DNA from: JAQAZP01 sp965531145
Lineage (GTDB): Bacteria; Acidobacteriota; JAQAZP01
Assembly (NCBI GenBank): GCA_965531145.1
Contig: CBESOE010000009.1
Location: forward strand, 1 to 64,000
DNA: 64,000 nucleotides
Reading direction: 5' to 3'
Part shown: positions 27,201 through 36,892 of the stretch, one piece after another
Layout of the letters: the number at the start of each line of letters is the position of its first letter
Numbering within the stretch: the stretch's first letter is position 1
The notes under the pieces: model-generated
What the model was told of the DNA's origin: nothing
Databases searched by the model: none
The model's input: only the letters and a program-made list of their open reading frames with translations
Program-made: the position numbers and the translations under genes

Positions 27201-29474
27201 CAGTTCCCGCAGCAGTGCCTGGACACCTTCCCGGTGCCCGGCCTCGCTGCCCACGCAGGCCGGACAGCCATTGCGGCACCCGCAGCGGTCCACCACGTCA
27301 AGGGCCGCGGCAAGCCAGGTCTCCAGCTGGTCGAACCCCAGCCGGGCAAAGCCAATGCCGCCGGGGTGCAGGTCATAGACGACCACGGCACTGCGCACCG
27401 AGGGCAGGCTCACCCCATCTTCGGAGAGCTTTCCCGGCAGGGCCAGGGTAACCACGCCCGAACAGACATCCCGGGCATCGCACAGGGCAAAGAGGGAGAG
27501 GGTCCTCTCCAGCAGGTAGGCCAGGCCTTCGGCGGCTTTGGCCATGGATCGGCCACCGGCGGCCGTCGCGGTGTCGGGCAGGGCCAGCCAGACCCCCACG
27601 GTTTCCAGGGTGGTCTCCGGCAGGTCCAGTTCCTCCAGGGCCAGGCCGGCGGGGGTGCGGGGCCCGAATTTGCGGAAGCCGCTGACCCGGCTGGTCACGG
27701 CCACTTCGGCCACCCCGACGGGTGATCCCGAACCAGCCAGGGGTCGTGAACTGATCTCCCGGCCCACGGCCAGTTTGATGTCGGTGATCGGACGGGTGAG
27801 ATACCCCGGGTCGTGCCGGGTGACATGGGCGATTCCGTCGTCGAGGTTCAGTTCGGTCACCATCCAGGGCTCCCCCAGGTGAAGGTAGACCGCGCCGGGG
27901 TGGACCAGCAGGCCGGCGGCACTCTGCTCCACCGTGCCCACCTCCTCCCCGCTCTCCCGGTCGATGATGATCACCGTGGATTGTGAGGCGCTGCGCAGAC
28001 TGACCGCACCGGCGGGGTGGTCCTCCCCCTGCCACCCCAGGCCGTGGGCCGCCGGACCCAGGTGGCCCAGGTCCAGCAGTTCGGGAAGCAGCTCATCCAG
28101 CAGGGGGAAGAAGCTGGTGTCGTCGGGGGTCAGGGGGATCTCCGCCGCGGCGGCGGCGAGGTGCGCCTGCAGCACCATCGGGTTCCCGGGGTTGATCACC
28201 GCTCGCTCCGCCGGAGAGCCGAAGAAGAACTCGGGGTGGCCGGCAATATACTGGTCGGTGGGGCTGTTCTCCGCCACCAGCAGGGTGAGCGAGGGCGCAT
28301 CCCGACGGCCGGCCCGGCCCGCCCGCTGCCAGGTGGCGGCCACCGAACCGGGGTAGCCGCAGAGCAGGCAGAGGTCCAGACCGCCAACATCGATGCCCAG
28401 TTCCAGTGCGGTGGTGGAGACCACCGCCAGCAGGGCTCCGGAGGAGAGGTCGCGTTCCAGGCGGCGCCGCTCCTCCGGCAGGTAGCCCGAGCGGTAGGCA
28501 CTCACCGGCGCCGACCCCTCCACCACACCCGCTCCGGCACCGGCCTGGCGGGCCAGGCGCTCGGCGGTCATCCGCGAGGGCACAAAGGCGATGGTGCGCA
28601 CCCCGTGGGCCACAGCCTCCCGCAGCAGCCTCCCCCCTTCCTGCACCGCTCCCGGTTTCCGGTCATCCCGGGGATCCGGCGGCGGGTTCCAGAAGAGGAA
28701 GGTCCGCTCGCTGTGCGGAGCGCCATCGTCGCCCACCGCCACCGGTATGAGGCCGGTGAGGCCCCGGGCCAGTTCCTCCGGGTTGCCGATTGTGGCCGAG
28801 CAGCAGACAAAGACCGGGTCGCTGCCGTAGAGCCGGCAGACCCGGCGCAGGCGGCGGATCACATTGGCCACGTGGGAGCCGAAAACACCGCGATACCCGT
28901 GAATCTCATCGATCACCACCAGCCGCAGGTTTTCAAAGAAAAACTGCCAGTGCCGCAGCCCGTGGTTGGGCAGGATCCCGGTGTGCAGCATGTCCGGGTT
29001 GCTGAGGATGATGTTGGCTTCCCTCCGTAGCGGTCCCCGGGCGGTTTGAGGAGTGTCGCCGTCGTATACCCCGGCGCGGAGGGTGAAGGACGGGTCACCA
29101 CCGGCCAGCACCTTGAGCGCCCGCAACTGGTCCTGGGCCAGGGCCTTGGTGGGAAAGAGCATCAAAGTTCGGCTGGCCGGGTCGGCAAGAATCGACTCCA
29201 GGGCCGGCACGGTGTAGCAGAGCGATTTGCCGCTGGCCGTACCGGTGGTGAGCACCACGTGCGAACCGCCGCGCACGGCAGTGACGGCCTCGGCCTGGTG
29301 ACGGTAGAGCCGGGAGATGCCGGCGGCCGACAGCATCCGCTCCACCGCCGGTGCCATGGAAAACCCGGCTCCGGCGAAATCCGCCGGCCGGGGCGGCAAC
29401 GTCCGATGCTCGGCAATGGACGACCGGTGAGCACCGTCGCTGAGGATCTGCTGCAGATAACTGTCAAGGGACAT
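27189..29474 (-). CDS. MrfA/YprA-like DEAD/H helicase with DUF1998 metal-binding domain
   Basis: A 761-residue SF2 helicase. Motifs are YRHQAEAVTAV, Walker A TTGTASGKSLCYTVPALE, FPTKALAQDQLRAL, LSNPDMLHTGILP, DEIH box VVIDEIHGYRG, SATIGN, and the RecA2 VVSTTALELGIDVGGLD and QRAGRAGR. The C-terminal DUF1998/MZB segment has four Cys (CGCRNGCPAC, near residues 735-745) that bind metal. Relatives (Bacillus MrfA) act in repair of mitomycin adducts with MrfB; no MrfB is beside it here. ATG 29474 has GGAG at 6 nt. The last residues are encoded by a tandem repeat. Confidence 0.9.
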   Translation of the reverse strand: MSLDSYLQQILSDGAHRSSIAEHRTLPPRPADFAGAGFSMAPAVERMLSAAGISRLYRHQAEAVTAVRGGSHVVLTTGTASGKSLCYTVPALESILADPASRTLMLFPTKALAQDQLRALKVLAGGDPSFTLRAGVYDGDTPQTARGPLRREANIILSNPDMLHTGILPNHGLRHWQFFFENLRLVVIDEIHGYRGVFGSHVANVIRRLRRVCRLYGSDPVFVCCSATIGNPEELARGLTGLIPVAVGDDGAPHSERTFLFWNPPPDPRDDRKPGAVQEGGRLLREAVAHGVRTIAFVPSRMTAERLARQAGAGAGVVEGSAPVSAYRSGYLPEERRRLERDLSSGALLAVVSTTALELGIDVGGLDLCLLCGYPGSVAATWQRAGRAGRRDAPSLTLLVAENSPTDQYIAGHPEFFFGSPAERAVINPGNPMVLQAHLAAAAAEIPLTPDDTSFFPLLDELLPELLDLGHLGPAAHGLGWQGEDHPAGAVSLRSASQSTVIIIDRESGEEVGTVEQSAAGLLVHPGAVYLHLGEPWMVTELNLDDGIAHVTRHDPGYLTRPITDIKLAVGREISSRPLAGSGSPVGVAEVAVTSRVSGFRKFGPRTPAGLALEELDLPETTLETVGVWLALPDTATAAGGRSMAKAAEGLAYLLERTLSLFALCDARDVCSGVVTLALPGKLSEDGVSLPSVRSAVVVYDLHPGGIGFARLGFDQLETWLAAALDVVDRCGCRNGCPACVGSEAGHREGVQALLRELVGG

Positions 29475-29572
29475 GAAGATCTCCGGTCCGGCTTTACTGC
29501 CACCGGACGAAATGATAGCGTCAGGAGGCCCTGGGGGAAACCCCCTCTCCTTTCCTGCTGTGGAGATCACCG

Positions 29573-30982
29573 ATGAGGCTTGCCGGCACCTGTTGTACCA
29601 CTTTGCTGATCCTGCTGCTCCTCGCCGTTCCGGGACGTGCGGAGGACGACGGCCCGCTGGCCGAAATCATCCTCGACTGCTCTCTGGCCATGAAGGCCGG
29701 CGATCCGGAACTCGATTCGCGGATGGAGATGGCCTGGCAGGCCCTGGCCGCACACTACCAGCGAATCGCCGAAGATCCCAATGGCCTCCTCCGCCCGCCC
29801 GCCCTGCGACTGGCCGGTGGTTCGTCCCGCAAGGACAACCCCTGGCAGCCTGGCCAGCTGGTCAACGACGGCAGCACCGGGACAACCCCGTTCCTCCCCG
29901 GTAATCCCCTGCCGCCGGCTCCGGAAGCCGGGGGCCTGCTCCCACTCTCCGCAGCGCTCTCCGCGGCCATGGACGATCTGGATCACCGCAGCAACCAGAG
30001 CCAGGGGTTCATTCTGCTCATTGCCGCCGGCTGGGAGGGGGGTTCCGGCAATCCCCACCACCTGGGCCGGGATTCGCGGGATGGCAGGGGAACACCGGTG
30101 ATCCACGTGATCGGTCTGGCCCCGCTGCCGGCCGAGTCGCGGCAGTTGCACCAGCTCGCCGCCAGGACCGGAGGGATCTACCGTGAAGTTGGCGGCCCGG
30201 CCGGCCTGGCCCAGGCCCTGCACATCCTCGCCGGTTCCGGCGGCCTGAGGATCACGGCGTGGTCGAAAAGCAGGGTGGCTCCACCGCCCGGCTCGCGGCT
30301 GCGCATCGCCGATCGCCGCGGGTGGTACCAGCGGGATTTCGACTACCTCGACTGGGTCCAGCGCGGCGGTCAGATCTGGGTCCCGCCGGGGCCCTACGAT
30401 CTGGAGCTCACCTGCTCGGGACACGCAGCCCCCTTCCGGGCCCCGTCGTTGTCAGTGGACCAGGGCCGGCTCACCCGCCACCGGTTCATGCTGCCCGAAA
30501 GCGGTACGGTCACCGTACGATTCATTTCCCCGGAAGAGACTTCCCGGCAGGATGCTGCCGTATTCTCCATCCTCGATGAGGACGGCCAGCCGGTGTACCG
30601 GCAGACCGATTGCGACAGCTGCTCCCTCACCCTCTTCCCCGGCACATACACGGCCCGGGTCCGCCCCTACCCATGGGCCGGTGAGTTCGGCGTCCTCTCC
30701 CGGAAGTTCCGTATCGGTGAAGGGGAAGAAACACGCCTGGACATCCAGCTGCCCGCCGAAGGGCTACTGGTGATCGAGGGGGAAGAGACGGGGCCGCGGG
30801 TGATCATCGAGGACCGGCAGGGATTGAAGGTCATGAGCGGCCGGGCCGAGGATCCCCTCTCACTGCCCGAGGGACGCTACCGGCTGCAGATACTGAACGA
30901 TGACCGGGAAGTGGTGAAATCGAAGCGCTTTCGCATCAGGGCGGGACGGACAAGCCGGCTGGGGCCGTTTCGCACGGAGTGA
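29573..30982 (+). CDS. Secreted vWA-like protein with beta-sandwich tail
   Basis: A 469-residue exported protein with a signal peptide (TCCTTLLILLLLAVPGRAE). The N-terminal domain resembles von Willebrand A: AEIILDCSLAM in place of the DxSxS metal-site strand (Asp and Ser kept, third position Met), LSAALSAAMDDL, and VIHVIGLAPLPAESRQLHQLA before the last helices. After about residue 225 come several beta-sandwich or carboxypeptidase-regulatory-like segments (GSRLRIADRRGWYQ, GTVTVRFISPEETSRQ, FPGTYTARVRPYPWAG). No known family for the tail. Ribosome site GGAG at 8 nt. Stops one base from the convergent TPR gene. Confidence 0.7.
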   Translation: MRLAGTCCTTLLILLLLAVPGRAEDDGPLAEIILDCSLAMKAGDPELDSRMEMAWQALAAHYQRIAEDPNGLLRPPALRLAGGSSRKDNPWQPGQLVNDGSTGTTPFLPGNPLPPAPEAGGLLPLSAALSAAMDDLDHRSNQSQGFILLIAAGWEGGSGNPHHLGRDSRDGRGTPVIHVIGLAPLPAESRQLHQLAARTGGIYREVGGPAGLAQALHILAGSGGLRITAWSKSRVAPPPGSRLRIADRRGWYQRDFDYLDWVQRGGQIWVPPGPYDLELTCSGHAAPFRAPSLSVDQGRLTRHRFMLPESGTVTVRFISPEETSRQDAAVFSILDEDGQPVYRQTDCDSCSLTLFPGTYTARVRPYPWAGEFGVLSRKFRIGEGEETRLDIQLPAEGLLVIEGEETGPRVIIEDRQGLKVMSGRAEDPLSLPEGRYRLQILNDDREVVKSKRFRIRAGRTSRLGPFRTE

Positions 30983-32302
30983 TCACTTCTTCAGGCCGGC
31001 CAGCCGCAGCAGCCTCTCGGCCAGTTCTTGCTGCTCGTCCTTGTAGCGGCTGAACAACTGCATCGCCTTCTGCTGCTCACCCATCTTGTAGTAGACGAAG
31101 GCCAGGCAGAGGTTCACCTCCGGCAGGTCCGGGGCCACCTGCCGCACCATCTCCAGGTGGTCGTGGGCTTCCTCCAGACGTCCCACCATGGAGAGGGACA
31201 GGCCGAGGTGGAACCGCGCCTCCAGGTCTCCCTCGTCCAGGTCCAGGGCCCGTTTCAGCGACCTCGCCGCCCCGGCGGCATCCCCCTGCTCCAGCAGCAG
31301 GACCCCGACCTTGTAGTGGCCGTCAGGATCCCGGGGGTTGAGATCGGCGGCCCGGCGGAAGGCGGTGAGCGCCGGTTCCCGGCGGCCGGCCCGCCAGCGG
31401 ACCTCACCAAGATAGTAGTGGCCGTCGGCATTGCGATCCTGCAGCTCGATAACCTGGCGGAACTCCGCTTCCGCTTCACCCAGGGCCCCGCGTTCCAGCA
31501 GCACGGCACCGAGGCAGAGCCGACCCTCGGCCGAGTCGGGGGCCACGGCCAGCAGTTGCCGGACCACCTTCTCCGCCAGGTAGTAGAGCCCCTGGTTGTT
31601 GTACGCCACGGCCTTGTTCAGCATGGCGCAGATGTTCTTGGGATCCATCTCCAGCGCCAGGCTGAACTGGTTCACCGCGCTCTCCACTTCGCCTTGCCCG
31701 TAGAGCGAAATACCCAGGCCCACATTGGCCTCGGCCCAGTCCGAGTGCGCGTCCATCAGGATACGGAACTGCTCCGCGGCTTCGGTGTGCCGCCCCATCC
31801 GCTCCAGCACGTACCCCTTGTGCAACCGGGCGGTCTGGCTGGAGTCGTCGATGCGCAGGGACTCGTTCAGCTCCTCCAGGGCCCGTTCGTAGAGACCGAC
31901 GCTGTGCAGCATCGATCCCATCACCATGTGGGTGAAACTGGAATCAGGGCCCGAGGATTCGGCCAGCCGGATCAGCGGGGCGATGGAGTCGGCCGAGTGG
32001 TGGGCCGGGAGGTGCAGGCGGTGTGCCGCCCCGGGATGGTTGTAAGCCCGCCGGCTGCGACCGGTGAAGGGGATCAACCGGCCGGAAGCCTGGTCGGCCA
32101 TGGCGGCCTCCACCAGACCGGCCGGGGTGTCCGGATCAGTCGGCTCCGCCTTGCCGCGGGAGAGCTGGAGGTAGCAGATCTCGGAACAGACGATGTTTCG
32201 CCAGAGCGGCTCGACCTTTTCCGCGGGATCCGAACCGGGCGCACCAGTGCCGCCCTTGATGTCCCCACCGCAGATCGGACAACTGTCGGTCAGTTTGACC
32301 AT
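30983..32302 (-). CDS. TPR-repeat protein with N-terminal zinc-ribbon-like segment
   Basis: A 439-residue soluble protein. The N-terminus has CPICGG near residues 8-13 and CSEIC near 38-42, spaced as for a small zinc ribbon. From about residue 110 to the end it is built of about nine tetratricopeptide repeats (YERALEELNESLRID, HTEAAEQFRILMDAH, VESAVNQFSLALEMDPKN, DAAGAARSLKRALDLDEGD). No signal peptide, so cytoplasmic. Repeats of this kind form protein-binding scaffolds; the partner is unknown. Confidence 0.8.
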   Translation of the reverse strand: MVKLTDSCPICGGDIKGGTGAPGSDPAEKVEPLWRNIVCSEICYLQLSRGKAEPTDPDTPAGLVEAAMADQASGRLIPFTGRSRRAYNHPGAAHRLHLPAHHSADSIAPLIRLAESSGPDSSFTHMVMGSMLHSVGLYERALEELNESLRIDDSSQTARLHKGYVLERMGRHTEAAEQFRILMDAHSDWAEANVGLGISLYGQGEVESAVNQFSLALEMDPKNICAMLNKAVAYNNQGLYYLAEKVVRQLLAVAPDSAEGRLCLGAVLLERGALGEAEAEFRQVIELQDRNADGHYYLGEVRWRAGRREPALTAFRRAADLNPRDPDGHYKVGVLLLEQGDAAGAARSLKRALDLDEGDLEARFHLGLSLSMVGRLEEAHDHLEMVRQVAPDLPEVNLCLAFVYYKMGEQQKAMQLFSRYKDEQQELAERLLRLAGLKK

Positions 32303-32413
32303 TCTCCGGCACCTTCCTCCGGCCGCCGCACAATCATCTATTCTCTATATCCCATCGACCCCAAATATAGTGCCCTGCAGTGGAAAGTCAATCAAAACAA
32401 TGGCGGAGGCGGT

Positions 32414-34414
32414 TCAGTGGAGCCGACCGCCGGCCACGGTTCCGCCGTGGGTCAGCCCCAGGCCGGCGTACGCATCGCTGTCGAAGAGGTCCATCAGGGT
32501 CAGGGACGGGCCGTCCGTGTTCCAGGCCCGCAGTTGCGGGACCTGACCCGCATCGGGCCCCGGCATGGTGAGGATTTCATCGATGCCGTCGCCATCCAGG
32601 TCGGCGCAGGCCACCCGGGCACCGTACGCCGCACCGTCGTACGCGAAAAAGTTCACCGCGGAAAGTGGAGAGACCGTGGCGCCGTCGAAAGACCAGCCAC
32701 GAACGTGGGGCCCGAAGACCGCGCCGGGGCCGGCACCGGTGACGATCTCATCATACCCGTCGCCGTCCAGGTCGCCGCCGGCCACGTTGACGCCGAATTT
32801 CAGGGTACCGTAGGCAAAGAAACTCACTCCGGCAACTGGCGCCCCCCTAGGGCTGAAGGCCCGAACGTGGGGCCCCAGTACATCCCCGGGGCCGGGACCG
32901 CTGAGCAGCTCGTCCCGGCCGTCCCCGTCCAGGTCGGCGCAGGCCACGTTGACCCCGTAACCCGTCACACCGTATGCGTCCCACCCGGCCATGGGCCCGC
33001 CTGGGGCCAGGCCGCTCCAGCTGCGCACAGTGGGCGGGTTACCGGGTGCAGGCCCGGGCCCGGTGACCGCCAGCAGGCCGCTCACCGCGGTGCCGGTGCC
33101 CTGCCGCACCAGCACCAACCAGTGCTCGCCGCTGCCGTCGGGATCCAGTTCGTTGCGCAGCAGATGCTTGCCCTGCAGATCGTCCAGCCCGCCGTGGAAG
33201 TAGAGGTCCATGTCGCCGTCTCGGTCGTAGTCGGCCACGGCCAGACAGTCCACCTGGCGGAAGAGATCGTCCTGCTCCAGACCCATGGCCCCGGTGACAT
33301 CCTCAAAGATCCCGGTCTCCTCCGGCCCGAGATTCTCGAACAGATGGGCATAGTGCTCGTACCACTGGCAAAGCAGTAGGTCCAGGTCCCCATCGTTGTC
33401 ATGGTCCACCCAGATCCCGCTGTGCCACTCGTTCTGCATGGCGGGTAACCCGTTGTCGTCGTCGCTGGTGTTGTAGAACGTGCCGTCACCCTCGTTGCGG
33501 TAAATGGCCGCCCGACCGTGGATGTTGGCCACCACCAGGTCGAAGTCGCCGTCGTTGTCGTAGTCGCCCCAGGACGCTCCGCTGGCCAGCCCGATGCCGT
33601 AGCGACCGTGGGGCTCGATGTGCACGCCGGCCTCTTCCGCCACATCGGTGAAATAGCCGGCGCCGTTGTTCTGCCACAGCAGGTTTTCCCACGAGGGATC
33701 GGTGGTGGAGACGCCGTAGACCGGCACGAAGACGTCGAGGTCCAGGTCGCCGTCATAGTCACAGGCCGCCGCCCCCCGGGACTGCAGCTCGAAGTTGATG
33801 TTGCCCAGCTGGGGGATGCGCAGCTCGGTGACATCGGCCCAGACCGCCGGTGACGACGCTTCGAAGAGACGGTCGGGCCCCCGCAGGTAGTTGGGCTCCC
33901 AGTTGCCGAAGATTGTCTGGTAGATCTCGCAGGCGCCGTTGCCGTCGGCTTCGAAAAAGAGCGGGGTCTCGGATCGGAGGTTGGTGGGATTCTGGTGGAT
34001 GGTGGACCGGCTGAAGGAAAGGCCCGGACCGCTGTTGTCAAAGTAGTGGGCCCCGGTGGTCCGGCCCACGGTGGTCACCAGGTCACAGGACTGAACGCAG
34101 TCCTGGTCGCCGTCGTTGTCGGCGTCGGCCCAGCTCATGCGGTAGTCGTAGCCCCACTCGGTTTCCAGGCCCAGGCCGGTGGAGAGGGTGAAGGTGCCGT
34201 CCCAATTGTTGAGGTAAAGGATATCCCCGCCCAGGTGCAGGTCGGGCCAGCCGTCGCTGTCGGCGTCGGGCCAGGCGGCGTAACTGCCCCCGGCGATCTG
34301 GCCCGGCTCGGCACCCAGCGCCGGCAAGGTCACCTCGACGAAGCCGGCCATGGCGGGCAGGCAGAAAACCAGGGAGAGGAGGAAGGGTACCAGGGTGAAC
34401 CGCGCCTGCTTCAT
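32414..34414 (-). CDS. Secreted FG-GAP/VCBS-repeat protein
   Basis: A 666-residue exported protein (signal peptide ARFTLVPFLLSLVFCLPAMA). It carries at least eight calcium-type FG-GAP/VCBS loops of the DxDxDGxxD form: DADSDGWPD, DADNDGDQD, DYDGDLDLD, DYDNDGDFD, DHDNDGDLD, DYDRDGDMD, DLDGDGRDE, DLDGDGYDE, DLDGDGIDE. These should fold into an integrin-like beta-propeller. The last three loops sit in near-identical units of about 60 residues (GPGPGDVLGPHVRAFS type), indicating recent internal duplication. A surface adhesive or matrix role is likely. ATG 34414 has GGAG at 8 nt. Confidence 0.88.
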   Translation of the reverse strand: MKQARFTLVPFLLSLVFCLPAMAGFVEVTLPALGAEPGQIAGGSYAAWPDADSDGWPDLHLGGDILYLNNWDGTFTLSTGLGLETEWGYDYRMSWADADNDGDQDCVQSCDLVTTVGRTTGAHYFDNSGPGLSFSRSTIHQNPTNLRSETPLFFEADGNGACEIYQTIFGNWEPNYLRGPDRLFEASSPAVWADVTELRIPQLGNINFELQSRGAAACDYDGDLDLDVFVPVYGVSTTDPSWENLLWQNNGAGYFTDVAEEAGVHIEPHGRYGIGLASGASWGDYDNDGDFDLVVANIHGRAAIYRNEGDGTFYNTSDDDNGLPAMQNEWHSGIWVDHDNDGDLDLLLCQWYEHYAHLFENLGPEETGIFEDVTGAMGLEQDDLFRQVDCLAVADYDRDGDMDLYFHGGLDDLQGKHLLRNELDPDGSGEHWLVLVRQGTGTAVSGLLAVTGPGPAPGNPPTVRSWSGLAPGGPMAGWDAYGVTGYGVNVACADLDGDGRDELLSGPGPGDVLGPHVRAFSPRGAPVAGVSFFAYGTLKFGVNVAGGDLDGDGYDEIVTGAGPGAVFGPHVRGWSFDGATVSPLSAVNFFAYDGAAYGARVACADLDGDGIDEILTMPGPDAGQVPQLRAWNTDGPSLTLMDLFDSDAYAGLGLTHGGTVAGGRLH

Positions 34415-34539
34415 CGCGCGCGCTCCGTGACTGCCGTTGGCAAGAGTGGTGATTCCGGCGGATAATGGGGCCCGGTGAACCGCCCCGCCGGGCTGGTCCA
34501 CTATACATCGACTGTGGACGGAGTACCCGGAGTCATGAA

Positions 34540-35403
34540 ATGAACGGAATCTATGCCGGCCGCTATCGCTGCTTCCCGCTGGAGACGGGAACGATGACCC
34601 TCGACGGGTCGAGCATGTTCAAGTCGGCGCCGCCTGAGGCCTGGAGACGCCACTTCGAGGTCGAGGACGACGGCAGCCTGCTCTTTGCCGTGCGCAGCCT
34701 GTTGCTGCGCAGCCGGGCCGCCACCGTGCTGGTGGACACCGGCTGCGGCTCCACCCTGCCGGCGGAACTGGTGGAGCAGTATGTCGTCGACCACTCGGTG
34801 GAGTCTCTGGATCGTTCGCTGGCAGCCGTCGGCGTGTCCGCTGACGAGGTGACCCACGTGGTACTGACCCACCTGCACCTCGACCACCTCGGTGGGGCCA
34901 CCGTCAGGCGGGACGGCGAATTGCGGCTGGCCTTTCCCGACGCCGAGCACCTGGTGCAGCGCGCTCAGCTGGAGGCGGCCCTCCGGCCGCGGCCGGAAGA
35001 GGAGGACTCCTTCATTGCTGAGGACGTGGCGCTGCTTGCCGCGTCGGACCGCCTGCAGCTGCTGGAGGGGCCCGGCGAGATCCTGCCCGGTCTGGAGGTT
35101 GGGGTGGCCGACGGCCACACCCTTGGCCAGCAGTACGTGGTGGTGCGGGACGATGAGAAACCGCTGCTCTTCCCTGCCGACGTGATCCCCACCGCGGCCC
35201 ACGTGCGCTTCCCCTGGTTCACCGCCTATGACCGGGACGGCCGGCTGGCGGTGCGCGAGAAGAAACTGCTGCTGAAACGGGCCGCCATGGAGAACCACCT
35301 GCTGGTCTTCGACCACGAACCGCGCTTCGCCGCCTGCACGGTGGGGAGAGATGGCCGCAGGTTCACCGTCGGTGAAATTTGGGGACAGCTACCTTTTTCG
35401 TAA
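34540..35403 (+). CDS. Metallo-beta-lactamase-fold hydrolase, quorum-quenching-lactonase-like
   Basis: A 287-residue soluble protein. Zinc motif LTHLHLDHLGG (HxHxDH), VADGHTLGQ (second His), FPADVIPT (bridging Asp) and VFDHEPRFA (last His). The early GSSMFKSAPPEAWRRHF resembles the GxMFGxxPxxxW of YtnP/AiiA-like lactonases, but the substrate cannot be fixed. ATG 34540 has GGAG at 7 nt. The last residues (WGQLPFS) and stop are encoded by the left arm of the palindromic element at 35381-35446, so its native C-terminus was replaced or extended by the repeat. Confidence 0.85.
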   Translation: MNGIYAGRYRCFPLETGTMTLDGSSMFKSAPPEAWRRHFEVEDDGSLLFAVRSLLLRSRAATVLVDTGCGSTLPAELVEQYVVDHSVESLDRSLAAVGVSADEVTHVVLTHLHLDHLGGATVRRDGELRLAFPDAEHLVQRAQLEAALRPRPEEEDSFIAEDVALLAASDRLQLLEGPGEILPGLEVGVADGHTLGQQYVVVRDDEKPLLFPADVIPTAAHVRFPWFTAYDRDGRLAVREKKLLLKRAAMENHLLVFDHEPRFAACTVGRDGRRFTVGEIWGQLPFS

Positions 35404-35446
35404 TTACATACAAACAAAGGTCCTGACGAAACAGGTAACTGTCCCC
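35381..35446. repeat. Palindromic element B: 21-bp inverted repeat with two mismatches
   Basis: Arms 35381-35401 and 35426-35446 around a 24-nt AT-rich loop. The GGGGACAGCTACCT arm is related to element A (15348-15419). It sits between convergent genes: the stop of one lies in its left arm and the stop of the other 4 nt beyond its right arm. Confidence 0.8.
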
Positions 35447-35449
35447 ATC

Positions 35450-36892
35450 TTAGAACGGCAGCACGCCCCAGCCGGAGACGCCGAAGAAGAAGGCCAGGAT
35501 GCTCAGGTCGTCCCCGTCCACCACCCCGTTGCCGTCCAGGTCCGCCGGCGGCAGCCACTGCTCGCCGCCTTCCCCGGAACCAAAGGCATAGGAGACGCTG
35601 CTGAGGTCGATGCCGTCCACCCGGCCGCTGAGGTTCACGTCACCCCCCAGGGGCATTCCGGCCATGGTCTGCTCGATGAGCCAGAGGGCGGCGGGCAGGT
35701 TTTCCTCGAAGGTGGGCTGGATGTCCGAGGGTGGGTTGACGAACCCGTCGAGGCCGTTGTCCGGCCCGGGCCGCAGTTCGATGGTGAAGGCTGGGATGCG
35801 GAAGGTGCCGTACACCCAGTCGACGGTGTCGCCGTTGGTCAGGTAGAGCAGGTCGCTGCCGCCGCCCTCGTAGGGCACACCGTGCACTGCGGTGATCATG
35901 GCGGCCATGTGGCGGGACATCCAGACATAGTACGAATCGTCGGCGGTGGGCTCGATGGTGTAGCCCCAGGCCTTGAGCACCAGCTGGGAGAAGTTGTGGT
36001 AGCTGATGACGGCGGAGAAGGCCCGCCCGGTGCTCATCAGGTCGCGGATCGCCCGGCACTCCGGCTCGGAGAATGCCGCCGGCCCGCGGTAGGTCCCGGA
36101 TCCCGGGTTGGGGCTGGAACCCTCGTTGTCCCGGCCCCACTGGTAGCTGTAGTTGCGGTTGAGGTCAACGCCCATGGTGCCGTTGCTGTTCTCCCGCCGG
36201 TTTTTGCGCCAGAGCCGGTCCTGCTCCACCGAGAAGATATGGCCGTCGGGGTTGATCATGGGCACCACCCAGATCTCGGAGCCGCGGACGGAGGCCTGGG
36301 CCTGCCCGCCGGCTCCACTCTGCTCCAGCAGGTGGCGGGCGATGAGCAGCGTGGTCTCCACCGAGATCCACTCCCGGGCGTGGTGGCAGCCCACCAGCAG
36401 GACCCGCGGTTCATCCCCCTCGTCCAGTTCCACGTTGTCGCTGATTTTCAAAGCCCAGAGGGGGTGCCCCCCCACGCTCTGACCGATATGGTGCAGGGCG
36501 GCGATAGCGGACCAGCTGTCGGCCAGAGCCGCCATTTCAGCGTTCAGTTCTTCATAGGTGTGGAAGGCCGACTCCTCAACCTCTCTGGTGATGTCGGTGT
36601 GGAAGGCGGAGAGGTCCTCCCGCAGCACCAGAAAGCCCCCACGGCCCAGATCCAGGGTCTGCAGCAGCTCCGGCGCGGCGATCACCACCGCCCCGTCAGG
36701 ACCCACGGAGAGAATATCCACCTGCCCGGCGGCCAGGGCCCGCAGTTGCGGGGATCCTGGTACCGCCCCGGGAACCCGGGCGATAATCTCGTCGGCGTTA
36801 ACCTGGGAGAAGGCCAGGGGCAAAACAGTGAAAAACGCGGCCAGGATGAGACAGGAGAGAGAGCGAAACATCGGCAGCGGAAGCGTGGTCAT
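35450..36892 (-). CDS. Secreted M14 zinc carboxypeptidase with dockerin-like C-terminus
   Basis: About 480 residues. A signal peptide (LSCLILAAFFTVLPLAFS) is followed by a prosegment and an M14 catalytic domain. Zinc ligands are in VGCHHAREWISVE (HxxE), substrate residues in VDLNRNYSYQWG, the third ligand His in ISYHNFSQL, and the catalytic Glu in FTIELRPGPDN. The C-terminus has two calcium loops of dockerin type (GDVNLSGRVDGIDLSSVSYA and DLDGNGVVDGDDLSILA). It removes C-terminal residues from peptides outside the cell. ATG 36892 has GGTGA close by; ATG 36904 is an alternative without a ribosome site. Confidence 0.9.
   Translation of the reverse strand: MTTLPLPMFRSLSCLILAAFFTVLPLAFSQVNADEIIARVPGAVPGSPQLRALAAGQVDILSVGPDGAVVIAAPELLQTLDLGRGGFLVLREDLSAFHTDITREVEESAFHTYEELNAEMAALADSWSAIAALHHIGQSVGGHPLWALKISDNVELDEGDEPRVLLVGCHHAREWISVETTLLIARHLLEQSGAGGQAQASVRGSEIWVVPMINPDGHIFSVEQDRLWRKNRRENSNGTMGVDLNRNYSYQWGRDNEGSSPNPGSGTYRGPAAFSEPECRAIRDLMSTGRAFSAVISYHNFSQLVLKAWGYTIEPTADDSYYVWMSRHMAAMITAVHGVPYEGGGSDLLYLTNGDTVDWVYGTFRIPAFTIELRPGPDNGLDGFVNPPSDIQPTFEENLPAALWLIEQTMAGMPLGGDVNLSGRVDGIDLSSVSYAFGSGEGGEQWLPPADLDGNGVVDGDDLSILAFFFGVSGWGVLPF

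Noticed and set aside
27189..29474. Defence-island helicase
   Set aside because: The DUF1998 architecture fits the housekeeping MrfA/YprA type and no defence partners are adjacent.
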